Source: DAIDKA01 sp035503515
Lineage (GTDB): Bacteria; Pseudomonadota; Gammaproteobacteria; Steroidobacterales; Steroidobacteraceae
Assembly (NCBI GenBank): GCA_035503515.1
Contig: DATJTJ010000046.1
Span: 1-64,000 of the forward strand
Length of the DNA stretch: 64,000 nt
Direction of reading: 5' to 3'
Shown: piece after piece, positions 1 through 9,822 of the stretch
Position numbering within the stretch: the first letter of the stretch is position 1
Layout of the letters: each line of letters begins with the position of its first letter
Notes under the pieces: model-generated
Told to the model about the DNA's origin: nothing
Databases searched by the model: none
Seen by the model: the letters and a program-made list of their open reading frames with translations, nothing else
Position numbers and translations under genes: made by a program

Positions 1-611
<611 letters not shown>

Positions 612-615
<4 letters not shown>

Positions 616-1244
616 GGGCCAAGTCTACCTGCGACGAGCAGATGGCGCTCCTCGTTGAGCCCCGGCACCCGCAGCGGCACCACCTGCGTGATCTGCCACG
701 ACGGCCCGACGGCGGCCATTTCCTCCTGCGGCAGCCGGCCCTTCATGGCCAGCACCCGGGTGCGCGCACCGCACAGCGGCGCGATCCACTCGAGCATCTG
801 CGGCAGCGGTGCGAAGGCCCGGGCCACGACGGTGTCGAAGGGCTGCGCCGGGCGCGCCTCCTCGACCCGCGCCTGCAGCGCCTCGACGTTGGTGAGTCCC
901 AGCGTGCGCGCGGCATGGGCGACGAAGCGCCGCTTCTTGCCGTTGGAATCCATGAGCACGAAGCGCCGCTGCGGTGCCAGGACGGCCAGCGGCAGCCCGG
1001 GGAACCCGGCGCCGGTGCCCACGTCCGCCACGGTGTTGCCGTGCACAAAGGGCGCGACGGACAAACTGTCCAGGAGGTGATGCGTGAGCATCTGCGCCCG
1101 ATCGGTGATCGCCGTGAGGTTGTAGGCCCGGTTCCAGTGGACGAGCTCATCGAGCAGCCGCAGCAGCACCGATGCCGCCTCGCCGCTCAGCGCGACTCCC
1201 AGCTCCCCGGCGCCGCCGAGCAACGCCGCGCGCTCATCGGCCAT
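612..1244 (-). CDS. rsmG: 16S rRNA (guanine-527-N7)-methyltransferase RsmG
   Basis: Methylates N7 of G527 in 16S rRNA using S-adenosylmethionine. The 210-residue product has the family length, the HWNRAYNLTAI segment and the SAM-binding glycine loop VADVGTGAGFPG. The start at 1244 (MADERAALL) was chosen because the open frame upstream is unrelated and overlaps prpD. Even this start lies 11 bases inside the prpD 3' end, so rsmG is translated from within the prp transcript. It ends in a 4-base overlap with parA. In most gammaproteobacteria the upstream neighbour is mnmG; here it is prpD. Confidence 0.95.
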
Positions 1245-2691
1245 TGCAGACCAGTTCGGCCATGAACTCGTTGACGCTGAGTGCGGCGAGGCGTGCGGCA
1301 TCGGCGAACAGCGCCAGCACGCGCGCCGCCTGCTTCGCCGGGTAGTGGGCCTGGACCGCCGACTCGAATTTGGCGATCAGCAGCGGCGCACCTTCGGCGC
1401 GCCGCCGCCGGTGGCCCACCGGGAAGTCGACCTGGGCCCGCTGCGTCGCGCTGCCGTCGCGGAAGAACGCCTGTACGGCATTGCCGATGAAGCGCCGCGT
1501 GGGATCGTAGTAGTCGCGCGTGAAGTCCGGATTCTCCCGCACCTGCATCAGCGAGCGCAGCCGGTCGATGCGCGGGTCCGCGGCGACCTCGTCCTCGTAA
1601 TCGGCGGCGGTCAGCCGGCCGAAGATCAGCGGCACCGCCACCATGTACTGGATGCAGTGGTCGCGGTCGGCCGGATTGCCCAGCGGGCCGGTCTTGTCGA
1701 TGATGCGCACGCCCGGTTCCTGGGTTTCGATCACGATGCGATCGATGTCATCGAGCCGCTCACGCACCGCCGCATGCAGCGACAGGGCGCACTCCACGGC
1801 CGTCTGGGCGTGGAACTCCGCCGGCCAGGAAATCTTGAACAGCACGTTCTCCATCACATAGCTGCCGAAGGGCTGGGGCACCGCGAGCGCCTTGCCGCCG
1901 AACAGCACGTCCTGGAATCCCCACCGCGGCGCACTCAGCACCGTCGGATAGCCCATCTCCCCGGCGAGCGCCAGGAGCGCATGCCGCACGCCGCGGCTGG
2001 TGGCATCCCCCGCCGCCCAGCTCTTGCGCGAACCGGTATTGGGCGCATGCCGGTAGGCGCGCAGTGCGCCCCCGTCGGCCCAGGCATTGGACACGGCGTC
2101 GGTGATCTGCTGCAGCGAGCCGCCGAGCATCGCGCACACCACCGCCGTGGTCGCCACCCGCACCAGCAGCACGTGGTCCAGGCCGACGCGGTTGAAACTG
2201 TTGTCGAGCGCCAGCACGCCCTGGATTTCATGGGCCCGGACCATGGCGGCCAGCACGTCGGCCACGGTCAGCGGCGCGCGGCCATGCATCAGGTGCTGGC
2301 GCGAGAGGTAATCGGCGACGGCGAGGATGCCGCCCAGGTTGTCCGAAGGATGGCCCCACTCCGCGGCGAGCCAGGTGTCGTTGAAATCGAGCCAGCGGAT
2401 CATGGCGCCGATGGCGAAGGCCCCCTGCACCGGATCCAGTTCCAGCGAGGTGCCCGGAACGCGTGCGCCGCCGGCCATGACGGCGCCGGGCACCACCGGC
2501 GCGATCAGCCTCGCGCAGGCCGGAACCTTCAGCGCCATCAGGCCGCACGCCAGCGTGTCCATCAGGCATTGCTGCGCCGTGGTCATCGCCAGCGCCGAAG
2601 GGGCCGGCGGGGAGTGCGCGTAGCTCGCGATCTGCGTCAGCAGCGCGTCGGCGTCCTGGCGCTGGGCCCGCTTCGGATCGAAGGCCGACAT
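1234..2691 (-). CDS. prpD: 2-methylcitrate dehydratase PrpD
   Basis: MmgE/PrpD-family enzyme that dehydrates 2-methylcitrate to 2-methyl-cis-aconitate in the methylcitrate cycle of propionate use. The 485-residue length matches enterobacterial PrpD (about 483). Recognisable segments are LMDTLACGLMAL near the N-terminus, the conserved RWLDFNDTW, and EWGHPSDNLGGILAVADY. The start at 2691 (MSAFDPKRAQ) lies 4 bases after the prpC stop. It is the third gene of a prpB-prpC-prpD run and overlaps rsmG downstream. No separate aconitase (acnD) or prpF is seen here. Confidence 0.95.
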   Translation of the reverse strand: MSAFDPKRAQRQDADALLTQIASYAHSPPAPSALAMTTAQQCLMDTLACGLMALKVPACARLIAPVVPGAVMAGGARVPGTSLELDPVQGAFAIGAMIRWLDFNDTWLAAEWGHPSDNLGGILAVADYLSRQHLMHGRAPLTVADVLAAMVRAHEIQGVLALDNSFNRVGLDHVLLVRVATTAVVCAMLGGSLQQITDAVSNAWADGGALRAYRHAPNTGSRKSWAAGDATSRGVRHALLALAGEMGYPTVLSAPRWGFQDVLFGGKALAVPQPFGSYVMENVLFKISWPAEFHAQTAVECALSLHAAVRERLDDIDRIVIETQEPGVRIIDKTGPLGNPADRDHCIQYMVAVPLIFGRLTAADYEDEVAADPRIDRLRSLMQVRENPDFTRDYYDPTRRFIGNAVQAFFRDGSATQRAQVDFPVGHRRRRAEGAPLLIAKFESAVQAHYPAKQAARVLALFADAARLAALSVNEFMAELVCNGR

Positions 2692-2695
2692 CAGT

Positions 2696-3847
2696 TCACC
2701 GCCGCGCGGCGAGCGGCACGAAGGCCCGGGGCGCGGGCCCGGTGTATTCGGCCGCCGGGCGCACGATCTTGCCGTTCTCGCGCTGCTCGATGACATGCGC
2801 CGACCAGCCGGTGGTGCGGGACATGACGAACAGTGGCGTGAACATCGACACCGGGATCTGCATCAGGTGGTACAGCACGGCGGAGAACCAGTCGACATTG
2901 GGGAACAGCTTCTTCTGCTGCCACAGCACCGACTCGATGCGGTCGGCGACCGCGAACAGCGTCATGTCGCCGGCCTCCGCCGACAGCTGCCGCGCCAGTT
3001 CCTTCGCGGTCGGATGGCGCGGGTCGGAAATGGTGTACACCGGGTGCCCGAACCCGATGATGACTTCGCGGGCGGCGAGCCGCGCCATGACGTCGGCCTC
3101 CGCCGCCTCGGGCGTGCGGTAGCGCTGCTGGATCTCCAGCGCCACCTCGTTGGCGCCACCGTGCTTCGGACCCCGCAGCGCGCCGATGCCACCGCAGATC
3201 GCCGAATAGATGTCCGAGCCGGTGCTCGCGATCACCCGCGCCGTGAAGGTCGACGCATTGAATTCGTGCTCGGCGTACAGGATCAGCGAGACGTGCATCG
3301 CCCGCACCCAGGAGGCCGGCGGCGGCCGCTCGTGCAGCAGGTGCAGGAAGTGGCCCCCGACCGAGTCGTCGTCCGTCTCCAGCTGCAGCCGCCGGCCGGA
3401 GCGGCTGAAGTGGTACCAGTAGGCGAGCATCGACCCCAACGATGCGACCAGCTGGTCGGCGATGTCGCGGGCGGCGCTGGCGCCATGCCCCGGGGGTTCG
3501 GGGAGCGCGCAGCCCATGGCGGAGACGCCGGTGCGCAGGACGTCCATCGGATGCGCCGCCGGCGGCAGCACTTCCAGGGCGCCGCGCACCGTGCGCGACA
3601 GGCCGCGCAGGGATTTGAGCTTCGCCTTGTAGCTGTCGAGCGTCGCCGCAGTGGGCAGCTCGCCGTGGATCAGCAGGTGCGCCACTTCCTCGAACGTGGC
3701 ATGACGCGCCAGGTCCTGGATGTCGTAGCCGCGGTAGTGCAGGTCGTTGCCCGTCTGGCCGACGGTGCACAGGGCGGTGGAACCGGCGGTGACGCCGGCC
3801 AGGGCCACGGACTTCTTGGGGCGCAATGCGGGCGCACTCTCGCTCAT
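2696..3847 (-). CDS. prpC: 2-methylcitrate synthase PrpC
   Basis: Condenses propionyl-CoA with oxaloacetate; type II-like small citrate-synthase fold, 383 residues. Family segments include the N-terminal GVTAGSTALCTVG, YRGYDIQDLA, GPKHGGANE with the catalytic His, and GFGHPVYTISDPR. The start MSESAPALRP at 3847 overlaps the prpB stop by 4 bases (ATGA). A plain citrate synthase of this size class is possible from sequence alone, but the prpB and prpD neighbours decide for methylcitrate synthase. Confidence 0.94.
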   Translation of the reverse strand: MSESAPALRPKKSVALAGVTAGSTALCTVGQTGNDLHYRGYDIQDLARHATFEEVAHLLIHGELPTAATLDSYKAKLKSLRGLSRTVRGALEVLPPAAHPMDVLRTGVSAMGCALPEPPGHGASAARDIADQLVASLGSMLAYWYHFSRSGRRLQLETDDDSVGGHFLHLLHERPPPASWVRAMHVSLILYAEHEFNASTFTARVIASTGSDIYSAICGGIGALRGPKHGGANEVALEIQQRYRTPEAAEADVMARLAAREVIIGFGHPVYTISDPRHPTAKELARQLSAEAGDMTLFAVADRIESVLWQQKKLFPNVDWFSAVLYHLMQIPVSMFTPLFVMSRTTGWSAHVIEQRENGKIVRPAAEYTGPAPRAFVPLAARR

Positions 3848-4740
3848 GATCGTTCCTCCGGCGGATCGCTGCCGAACAGCCGATCCAGCCGCTCCTCGTA
3901 GGCGTGATAACCGAGCACGGTGTACAGCTCCTCGCGGGTCTGCATGCGATCGAGCACCGTGCGCTGCGAGCCCTCGCGGCGGATGGCGCCGTAGACCTGG
4001 TCGGCCGCGAGGCTCATCGCGCGGAAGGCGGACTGCGGGTACAGCACCATGCGCACGCCCGCCCGCCACAGCTCCTGGGCGGTGAACAGCGGCGTGCGGC
4101 CGAACTCGGTGATGTTGGCCAGCACCGGCACCGGCACCGCCGCGCTGAACTGGCGGTATTCCTCGAGCGATGTCAGGCCTTCGGCGAAGATCATGTCGGC
4201 GCCGGTGTCGACGTAGGCCTGCGCGCGCCCGATCGCCGCCGCCTGGCCTTCCACGGCGTGCGCATCGGTGCGCGCCATGATCACGAACGCGCCATCGGCG
4301 CGCGCATCGAGCGCCGCGCGCAGCCGGTCGCACATTTCCCGCGGCGAGACCAGCTGCTTGCCGGGACGATGGCCGCAGCGCTTGGATTGCACCTGGTCCT
4401 CCAGGTGCAGCCCGGCCGCGCCCGCCCGCGCCAGGTCGCGCACGGTGCGGGTGATGTTGAAGGCGCCGCCGAACCCGGTATCGGCGTCCACCAGCAGCGG
4501 CAGATCGCACGCCGCGGTGATGCGCCGGACCTCTTCGGCCACGTCGTTCAGGGTGGTCACGGCGAGATCCGGCAGTCCGAAGGCGCTGTTGGCGACCCCG
4601 GCCCCCGACAGGTAGATGGCCCGGAAGCCCGCGCGCGCCGCCAGCATCGCGCAGTACGCGGTGACGGTGCCGGCGATCTGCAGCGGACGTTCGTGGTCGA
4701 GTGCGGCGCGCAGCTTCTGCCCGGGGGAGGCATTTGACAT
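3844..4740 (-). CDS. prpB: 2-methylisocitrate lyase PrpB
   Basis: Cleaves 2-methylisocitrate to pyruvate and succinate, the last step of the methylcitrate cycle. 298 residues, the size of PrpB in the isocitrate-lyase/PEP-mutase superfamily. The Mg-binding segment DADTGFGG and the active-site KRCGH loop (catalytic Cys) are intact, and YLSGAGVANSAFGLPDL near the N-terminus is typical of PrpB. It lies 5 bases after the upstream metallo-hydrolase gene and overlaps prpC by 4 bases. No prpR-type regulator is present in the window. Confidence 0.95.
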   Translation of the reverse strand: MSNASPGQKLRAALDHERPLQIAGTVTAYCAMLAARAGFRAIYLSGAGVANSAFGLPDLAVTTLNDVAEEVRRITAACDLPLLVDADTGFGGAFNITRTVRDLARAGAAGLHLEDQVQSKRCGHRPGKQLVSPREMCDRLRAALDARADGAFVIMARTDAHAVEGQAAAIGRAQAYVDTGADMIFAEGLTSLEEYRQFSAAVPVPVLANITEFGRTPLFTAQELWRAGVRMVLYPQSAFRAMSLAADQVYGAIRREGSQRTVLDRMQTREELYTVLGYHAYEERLDRLFGSDPPEERS

Positions 4741-4745
4741 GTTGT

Positions 4746-5708
4746 CTACCTTCGCTGCCGTTTCATCCAGGCGATCAGTCCCTGGGTGTTGAGGTCGATG
4801 TCCTTGGCCAGGTATTCATCCACGCTTGCCGCCGGGTCGGCAAGCCCGTGCCGGCCCGCAAGTCCGATCCACAGGTCCCGCATCCGCGCGTAGATGGCGG
4901 CATAGGGGTCCGGATCATCCGCGCACCGCCGGCCCATGTCCGCCAGCAGCGGAATCTGCGCCTTGAGCGAGGCCGCGATGGCGGGCAGTCCCGTCACGCG
5001 GCTGTAGTGCATGAGATAGGCGCTCGTGGCGCCGGTCGCCATCAGCCGATCGATCGACCCGATGAGCTGTTCCGGGTCGAACTGCGTCGGCGTCGTGGTC
5101 GGCACGCCGAAGGCGCCCCGCGCGGTGTCCATTTCCCGATACGACAGTCCGAAGGTGTCGCCGGTGAAGAGGTTGCCGTGCTGCCGGTCCACGATGCAGT
5201 AATGATGCAGGGCGTGACCCGGCGTGTGCAGCAGCTGCAGCGGTCGGCCCCGCAACCCGATCGTGAGTTCATCCTCGCTGTGGACGACGCGGCCGGCATC
5301 GACGGGGACCAGATCGCCGTAGAGTTCGCGGTAGCGTTCCTCGCCGTAGACCAGCTTGGAGGCCTTGATGAGCTTGCCGGGTTCGACCAGGTGCCCGGCG
5401 CCGCGCGGATGCACGACCAGGCGCGCCGCGGGCAGCGCTCGCAGCAGCAGGCCCGCACCTCCGGCATGGTCCAGGTGCACATGGGTCACGAAAACGTACT
5501 CGACCGACCCGGGATCGATGCGCAGTTCCTTGAGCGCGGCCAGCAGATGCGGTACGGAGTAGTTGGTGCCCACATCGACGAAGGCCGCCGCGCCCTCGTG
5601 CTGGATGATGTGGGACGCGGCCAGTCCCGGCCGGATGTACTCGGTATCCACGGCCGTGATGCCGTCGGGATGCCGGGTGAGCCGCGCGGGGGTCGGTTGG
5701 GCTGTCAT
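4746..5708 (-). CDS. MBL-fold metallo-hydrolase, first gene of the prp run
   Basis: A 320-residue metallo-beta-lactamase-fold hydrolase with the metal-binding motif THVHLDHAGG, a later HTPGHALHH and the TGDTF aspartate, so the binuclear zinc site looks complete. The substrate cannot be told from sequence; thioesterase, lactonase and glyoxalase-II-like activities are all possible. It is only 5 bases upstream of prpB and probably shares its transcript, which suggests a link to acyl-CoA or propionate metabolism (inference). Its start at 5708 is 34 bases from the divergent S9 peptidase start, so the two promoters must overlap coding sequence. Confidence 0.85.
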   Translation of the reverse strand: MTAQPTPARLTRHPDGITAVDTEYIRPGLAASHIIQHEGAAAFVDVGTNYSVPHLLAALKELRIDPGSVEYVFVTHVHLDHAGGAGLLLRALPAARLVVHPRGAGHLVEPGKLIKASKLVYGEERYRELYGDLVPVDAGRVVHSEDELTIGLRGRPLQLLHTPGHALHHYCIVDRQHGNLFTGDTFGLSYREMDTARGAFGVPTTTPTQFDPEQLIGSIDRLMATGATSAYLMHYSRVTGLPAIAASLKAQIPLLADMGRRCADDPDPYAAIYARMRDLWIGLAGRHGLADPAASVDEYLAKDIDLNTQGLIAWMKRQRR

Positions 5709-5742
5709 GGAACGGATCGTATCAGGCACTATTCGTCCGGAA

Positions 5743-7707
5743 ATGCATAGATTGAAAAAGCTCACGGCGCTCCTGGCGCTCGGCCTCGCCGCCACGGTCT
5801 CGGATGCCGCCCAGCCGCTGCCGGTCCTCGGACTGCCCGCGCAGTCGCAGGGTGCGCTCATTCTCGACGGCGTACCGCCGGCGGATCCGCAGCTGAACCT
5901 GCGGATTGCGGAGTACCTGGTGGGCCGCGACGCGGCCTTCCAGGCCTGGCTGCCGGACAACAGCCTCCTGATCAGCACCCGCTTCGGCGACACGGCCCAG
6001 ATCCACCGGGTCACGACGCCGCTGGGCATGCGCGAACAGCTGACCTGGTATGCCGACCCGATCTCGAAGGTCCTGGCTTCGCCGGTGGGTCCCGCCGATG
6101 GCTTCGCGTTCCTGATGGAGCACGGGGCCGACGGCATGCCGCAGCTGTACCACTATAGTTTCGCGGCCCACGCCGCCCGCATGCTCTCGAGCGGCACCGG
6201 CCGGCATGGCAGTCCGCTGTGGTCGCCCGACGGCAGGCACATCGTGTTCACGGGCACCGACCGCGACGGCGTGACGACGGACATCTACATGGCCGACGTG
6301 GGCACGGGAACTGCGCCGCACCTGGTGGTCGCCGGACGCGACCGTCCCTGGTACCCGCTCGACTGGTCGAACGATGGCCAGAAGCTGCTGCTGTGGCAGC
6401 CGGGGGCGAACGGGGCAAGCGACCTGTTCGTCGCCGACGTGGGCAATGGCAGCGTGGTGCCCGTCGATGCCGGCGGTCCCCACCTCGGCATCCGGCATGC
6501 GCGCTTCTCCGCCGATGGCCGCGGCGTCTACATCAGCTCGGTCGACACCGGCGATTTCGCGGTCATGCGCTACCTGGACCTCGTGACCCACCAGGCCCGC
6601 GACGTCACGGCCGCCATTCCCTGGGATATCGTCGATTTCCAGGTGGGCGCCGACGGCCACTATCTCGCGTACGTCACCAACGACAACGGCCGCGACCGTC
6701 TCACGGTGCTCGACAACCAGTCGAAGCTCGAGCTGACGCCCGCCGGACTGCCCGAGGGGCGCATCACGGGCCTGCACTTCGACCGCACCGGCGAGAACCT
6801 GGCGTTCAGTGCCGAGAGCGCGCAGTCGCCGGGTGACGTCTACCTCTACGAGCCGCAGCACAACCAGCTCACCCGCTGGACGCACAGCGAGGCGGGGGCC
6901 GTGGACCCGCAGACCTTCGTGCCGGCCGAAGCCCTGCAGTACCCCACCTGGGATCGCGGCAAGTCCGGCCAGCGCCTGATTCCCGGATTCATCTACCGGC
7001 CGCGCACGGCGGGCCCGCACCCCGTGCTGATCGACATCCACGATGGTCCGGCGGCGCAGTTCCGCGCCGGCTTCGATCCCTTCATCCAGTTCGTCGTGAA
7101 CCAGCTGGGCTACGTCGTCATCGCGCCGAACATCCGCGGCTCCACCGGCTACGGCAGGAGCTTCGCGGACCTGGACAACGGCGCGGCGCGCGAGGATGCG
7201 CTGCGCGACCTGGGCTCGCTGCTGGTGTGGGTGGGCATGCAGAAGGACCTCGACCGCACCCACGTGGCCGTCATGGGCCAGTCCTACGGCGGATTCATGG
7301 CGCTCGCCATGCTCACGACCTACGGCGACCGGCTCTCCGGCGCGATCAGCGTCGACGGCTATGCGAGCCTGCCCTCCTACCTCACCGACGGTTCGCCCGC
7401 GGACCAGGCCGCCAGGCGGACCGAATTCGGCGACGTGCACGATCCGGACCTGCGCGCGGCGCTCAACCGGATCTCACCGCTCAACAGCCTGGCGCAGATC
7501 CGCAAGCCGGTGCTGGTCTTCCAGGGACTGCAGGATTCTCCCGCCCAGGTGCAACAGGCGGGGCAGATCGTGGCGGGCATCCGGGCCCGCGGCGGGGAGG
7601 CCTGGTACGTGACCGCGCGGGACGAGGGTCACGACATCCGGCACGTCGCCAACCGGGACGCGTGGCTGGCGACGGTGGCGCAGTTCCTGAAGAAACTGAG
7701 CTTCTGA
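5743..7707 (+). CDS. S9 family prolyl oligopeptidase-type serine peptidase, exported
   Basis: A 654-residue serine peptidase with a Sec-type signal peptide (MHRLKKL, a hydrophobic run, then SDAAQ, cleavage near residue 23). Residues about 25-390 form WD/PD40-like propeller repeats (for example SPLWSPDGRHIVFTG) and the C-terminal third is an alpha/beta hydrolase. The catalytic triad is readable: Ser514 in GQSYGG, Asp598 in LQDSP and His630 in EGHDI. It is probably periplasmic and cuts short peptides of unknown identity. The start at 5743 was chosen because the signal peptide begins there; the longer frame upstream is antisense to the MBL gene. Confidence 0.9.
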   Translation: MHRLKKLTALLALGLAATVSDAAQPLPVLGLPAQSQGALILDGVPPADPQLNLRIAEYLVGRDAAFQAWLPDNSLLISTRFGDTAQIHRVTTPLGMREQLTWYADPISKVLASPVGPADGFAFLMEHGADGMPQLYHYSFAAHAARMLSSGTGRHGSPLWSPDGRHIVFTGTDRDGVTTDIYMADVGTGTAPHLVVAGRDRPWYPLDWSNDGQKLLLWQPGANGASDLFVADVGNGSVVPVDAGGPHLGIRHARFSADGRGVYISSVDTGDFAVMRYLDLVTHQARDVTAAIPWDIVDFQVGADGHYLAYVTNDNGRDRLTVLDNQSKLELTPAGLPEGRITGLHFDRTGENLAFSAESAQSPGDVYLYEPQHNQLTRWTHSEAGAVDPQTFVPAEALQYPTWDRGKSGQRLIPGFIYRPRTAGPHPVLIDIHDGPAAQFRAGFDPFIQFVVNQLGYVVIAPNIRGSTGYGRSFADLDNGAAREDALRDLGSLLVWVGMQKDLDRTHVAVMGQSYGGFMALAMLTTYGDRLSGAISVDGYASLPSYLTDGSPADQAARRTEFGDVHDPDLRAALNRISPLNSLAQIRKPVLVFQGLQDSPAQVQQAGQIVAGIRARGGEAWYVTARDEGHDIRHVANRDAWLATVAQFLKKLSF

Positions 7708-7720
7708 GGAACGCGGCCCA

Positions 7721-8374
7721 TCAGCGGCCCACGGTGAGGATCGTGGTCGGCCGCTGCAGCGTGGACAGCGAGGGCTTCATGCGGCTGAAGTAGTCCGCGA
7801 GCGCGTCCACGTCCGAATCCTTGATGGTCGCCGCCATGGCCGACATGATGGCGTTCTTGCGGCCGCCGTTCTTGTATTCGCCGATCTCGCGCTTGAGGTA
7901 ATCGGCATGCTGGCCGGCGAGGATCGGATAGTTCGGAACGGTGCTGATCCCGGTCGCTCCATGGCAGGCGGCGCAGACGGCGACCGCGGCGGGCGCCGGG
8001 GGCGCGTTGGCCGGCCGCGGCTCGGGCGTCAGGACGGTGCCGGAGAAGAACGCGGCGATGTCCGCCATGTCCTGGTCGGAGAGCTCCGAGGCCTGCGAGT
8101 GCATGGTGACCATCGAGCGCTGGTCGCCCTTGTACTCCTGCAGCGCCGCGATCAGGTACTCCGGATGCTGGCCGCCGAGCTTGGGCACGCTGTAGTTGGG
8201 ATAGGCGTTGCGGTAGCCATCGACGCCATGGCAGCCCAGGCAGGTGTACGAGATGGCCTTGCCGTGGACCGGATCGCCCTTCAGGACCGGCGCCTGCGCG
8301 GACGCGGCGCCCGCGGCCAATGCAAACCCCGCGACGAAGACCGACACCATGCCCGTCCGGATCCCAAATCCCAT
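7721..8374 (-). CDS. Diheme cytochrome c4-type protein
   Basis: A 217-residue exported diheme c-type cytochrome. A signal peptide ends near AGAASAQA. There are two similar halves, each with a heme motif, CLGCH and CAACH, each followed by a downstream Met-containing segment (RSMVTMHS; IMSAMA) that would supply the axial ligand. This layout is that of cytochrome c4, a periplasmic electron carrier to terminal oxidases. The start at 8374 is preferred; a GTG three codons upstream is an alternative. It converges on the S9 peptidase with a 13-base gap. Confidence 0.88.
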   Translation of the reverse strand: MGFGIRTGMVSVFVAGFALAAGAASAQAPVLKGDPVHGKAISYTCLGCHGVDGYRNAYPNYSVPKLGGQHPEYLIAALQEYKGDQRSMVTMHSQASELSDQDMADIAAFFSGTVLTPEPRPANAPPAPAAVAVCAACHGATGISTVPNYPILAGQHADYLKREIGEYKNGGRKNAIMSAMAATIKDSDVDALADYFSRMKPSLSTLQRPTTILTVGR

Positions 8375-8479
8375 ACCCGTCACCACCTTGCGCAAAACGG
8401 CTCCGAATCTTAAGGATTCGTCCGTGCAATTGCCACTCACCCTGGCATGACACCGCGGTTTCGCGGATGCTCGCGGTCC

Positions 8480-8947
8480 ATGATCGCACTGATTCAACGG
8501 GTCACGCAGGCCGAAGTGCGCGTGCGGGACCGGATCGCGGGCGCCATCGGCCCGGGCGTGCTCGCCCTCATCGGCGTGCAGCGGGAGGATACCGAGTCCG
8601 ATGCCGACCGTCTGCTGCAGCGACTCCTGACCTACCGCATCTTCGCCGATGACGCGGGACGCATGAACCGCGACGTGCGCGCGGTCGGTGGCGGCGTGCT
8701 GCTGGTGTCCCAGTTCACCCTCGCCGCGGACACGCGCTCCGGGACCCGCCCGGGTTTCAGCACCGCCGCGGCGCCGGAACGGGCCCGGGCGCTGTTCGAT
8801 TATTTCGTGGCACAGGCCCGGGCCGCGCATCCGCAGGTGGCGACCGGGGAGTTCGGCGCCGACATGCAGGTCCAGCTCACCAACGATGGGCCCGTGACCT
8901 TCTGGCTGGAAACGGGCAAAGGCGCCGTGCCGGCCGGAAGTCCTTGA
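8480..8947 (+). CDS. dtd: D-aminoacyl-tRNA deacylase
   Basis: Hydrolyses D-aminoacyl-tRNAs, protecting translation from D-amino acids. The protein starts MIALIQRVTQAEVRV, almost the same as E. coli Dtd, and keeps the two family motifs: SQFTLAAD and the Gly-cisPro loop NDGPVTFWLE near the C-terminus. At 155 residues it is about ten longer than E. coli Dtd (145), the excess being a short C-terminal tail. The start at 8480 was set by this N-terminal match rather than the longer open frame from 8447. Confidence 0.95.
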   Translation: MIALIQRVTQAEVRVRDRIAGAIGPGVLALIGVQREDTESDADRLLQRLLTYRIFADDAGRMNRDVRAVGGGVLLVSQFTLAADTRSGTRPGFSTAAAPERARALFDYFVAQARAAHPQVATGEFGADMQVQLTNDGPVTFWLETGKGAVPAGSP

Positions 8948-9002
8948 ATTTGCCCGAGAAGTTTACTGCGCCGCGGTGTCCATTTGCCCTATCATTCCGC
9001 CT

Positions 9003-9224
9003 ATGGTGGAAGTACTGCTCATCGTCGTCGTGTTGCTGGTGATATTCGGGGCCGGGAAGGTCCGCAGCGCCGGGTCGGACCTGGGCGCCGCGGTCAAGGG
9101 ATTCCGCAAGGCGCTGCGGGCGCCGGCGGACCCTGCGCCGCCTGCCGCCGGCACCCTGCCCGATGCCGAATTTCCCGAGGAACTGGCGGCCCGCACGCGC
9201 GGCAACACCAAGCCGGGTACCTGA
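9003..9224 (+). CDS. tatA: Sec-independent translocase subunit TatA
   Basis: Pore-forming subunit of the twin-arginine translocase. 73 residues: one N-terminal transmembrane helix (VEVLLIVVVLLVIFGAG), the short hinge, then an amphipathic helix RSAGSDLGAAVKGFRKAL that closely follows the TatA consensus. The ATG at 9003 was chosen because TatA proteins begin right before the helix. It stops one base before tatB. Confidence 0.9.
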   Translation: MVEVLLIVVVLLVIFGAGKVRSAGSDLGAAVKGFRKALRAPADPAPPAAGTLPDAEFPEELAARTRGNTKPGT

Positions 9225-9225
9225 C

Positions 9226-9822
9226 ATGATGCACGCTCCGCCAACCCGCGCCCGGCAGCGTGGCTTCTTCGACTTCAGCATCTCCGAAATCGCGATCATC
9301 TTCGGCGTGGCGCTGGTGGTGCTGGGCCCGAAGAAACTGCCGCCGCTGGTGGCGCAGATCGGCCGCTGGGTCGGGCGCGCGCGCCACATGGCCCGCCAGT
9401 TCCGCGAACAGCTGGAGCAGGAGGTCAATTCCATCAACGAGGTGAAGCCGGTCAGGCGCAATGTCCCGCCGGTGGGTCCGGCCACACCGGCGCCCGAGGT
9501 GGCGGCCGCGGCAAGCGCGGCGGCGCCGGTATCAACCGAGCACGTTCCCGTGGCGGAGGAACCCGCGCAGGAGCCGCAGGCGGCGCCGCCGCCGCCCGTG
9601 CCCGGGCAGGAACCCCATCCGGAAGCGCAGATCTACTTTGCGCTGAACGGCACCGAGCCTGCGGTGGTGGCCGAGAACCCGCACGCGCCGCCGCCGGCGA
9701 CCGCTGCCTCGCAGGAGCCGGGGGAGGCGCAGGCCGCCGCGGTTGCCGATGCACCAGCCACACCGCACGCCCCGGCCGAACCGGCCAGCGTGGAAGTGAT
9801 CTTCCCGCACGATCATGGCTGA
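9226..9822 (+). CDS. tatB: Sec-independent translocase subunit TatB
   Basis: Forms the substrate receptor with TatC. The family core FDFSISEIAIIFGVALVVLGP-(K)KLP is present at residues about 12-35, followed by an amphipathic helix and a long Pro/Ala/Glu-rich tail to residue 198. The protein has about 11 residues (MMHAPPTRARQ) ahead of the usual MFDxxxxE start, so a later non-ATG start remains possible. It overlaps tatC by 8 bases. Confidence 0.9.
   Translation: MMHAPPTRARQRGFFDFSISEIAIIFGVALVVLGPKKLPPLVAQIGRWVGRARHMARQFREQLEQEVNSINEVKPVRRNVPPVGPATPAPEVAAAASAAAPVSTEHVPVAEEPAQEPQAAPPPPVPGQEPHPEAQIYFALNGTEPAVVAENPHAPPPATAASQEPGEAQAAAVADAPATPHAPAEPASVEVIFPHDHG

Noticed and set aside
2691..2796. 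N-terminal extension of PrpD (35 residues)
   Set aside because: The extra residues are Arg/Pro-rich, unlike PrpD, and overlap prpC; the start at 2691 gives the family N-terminus.
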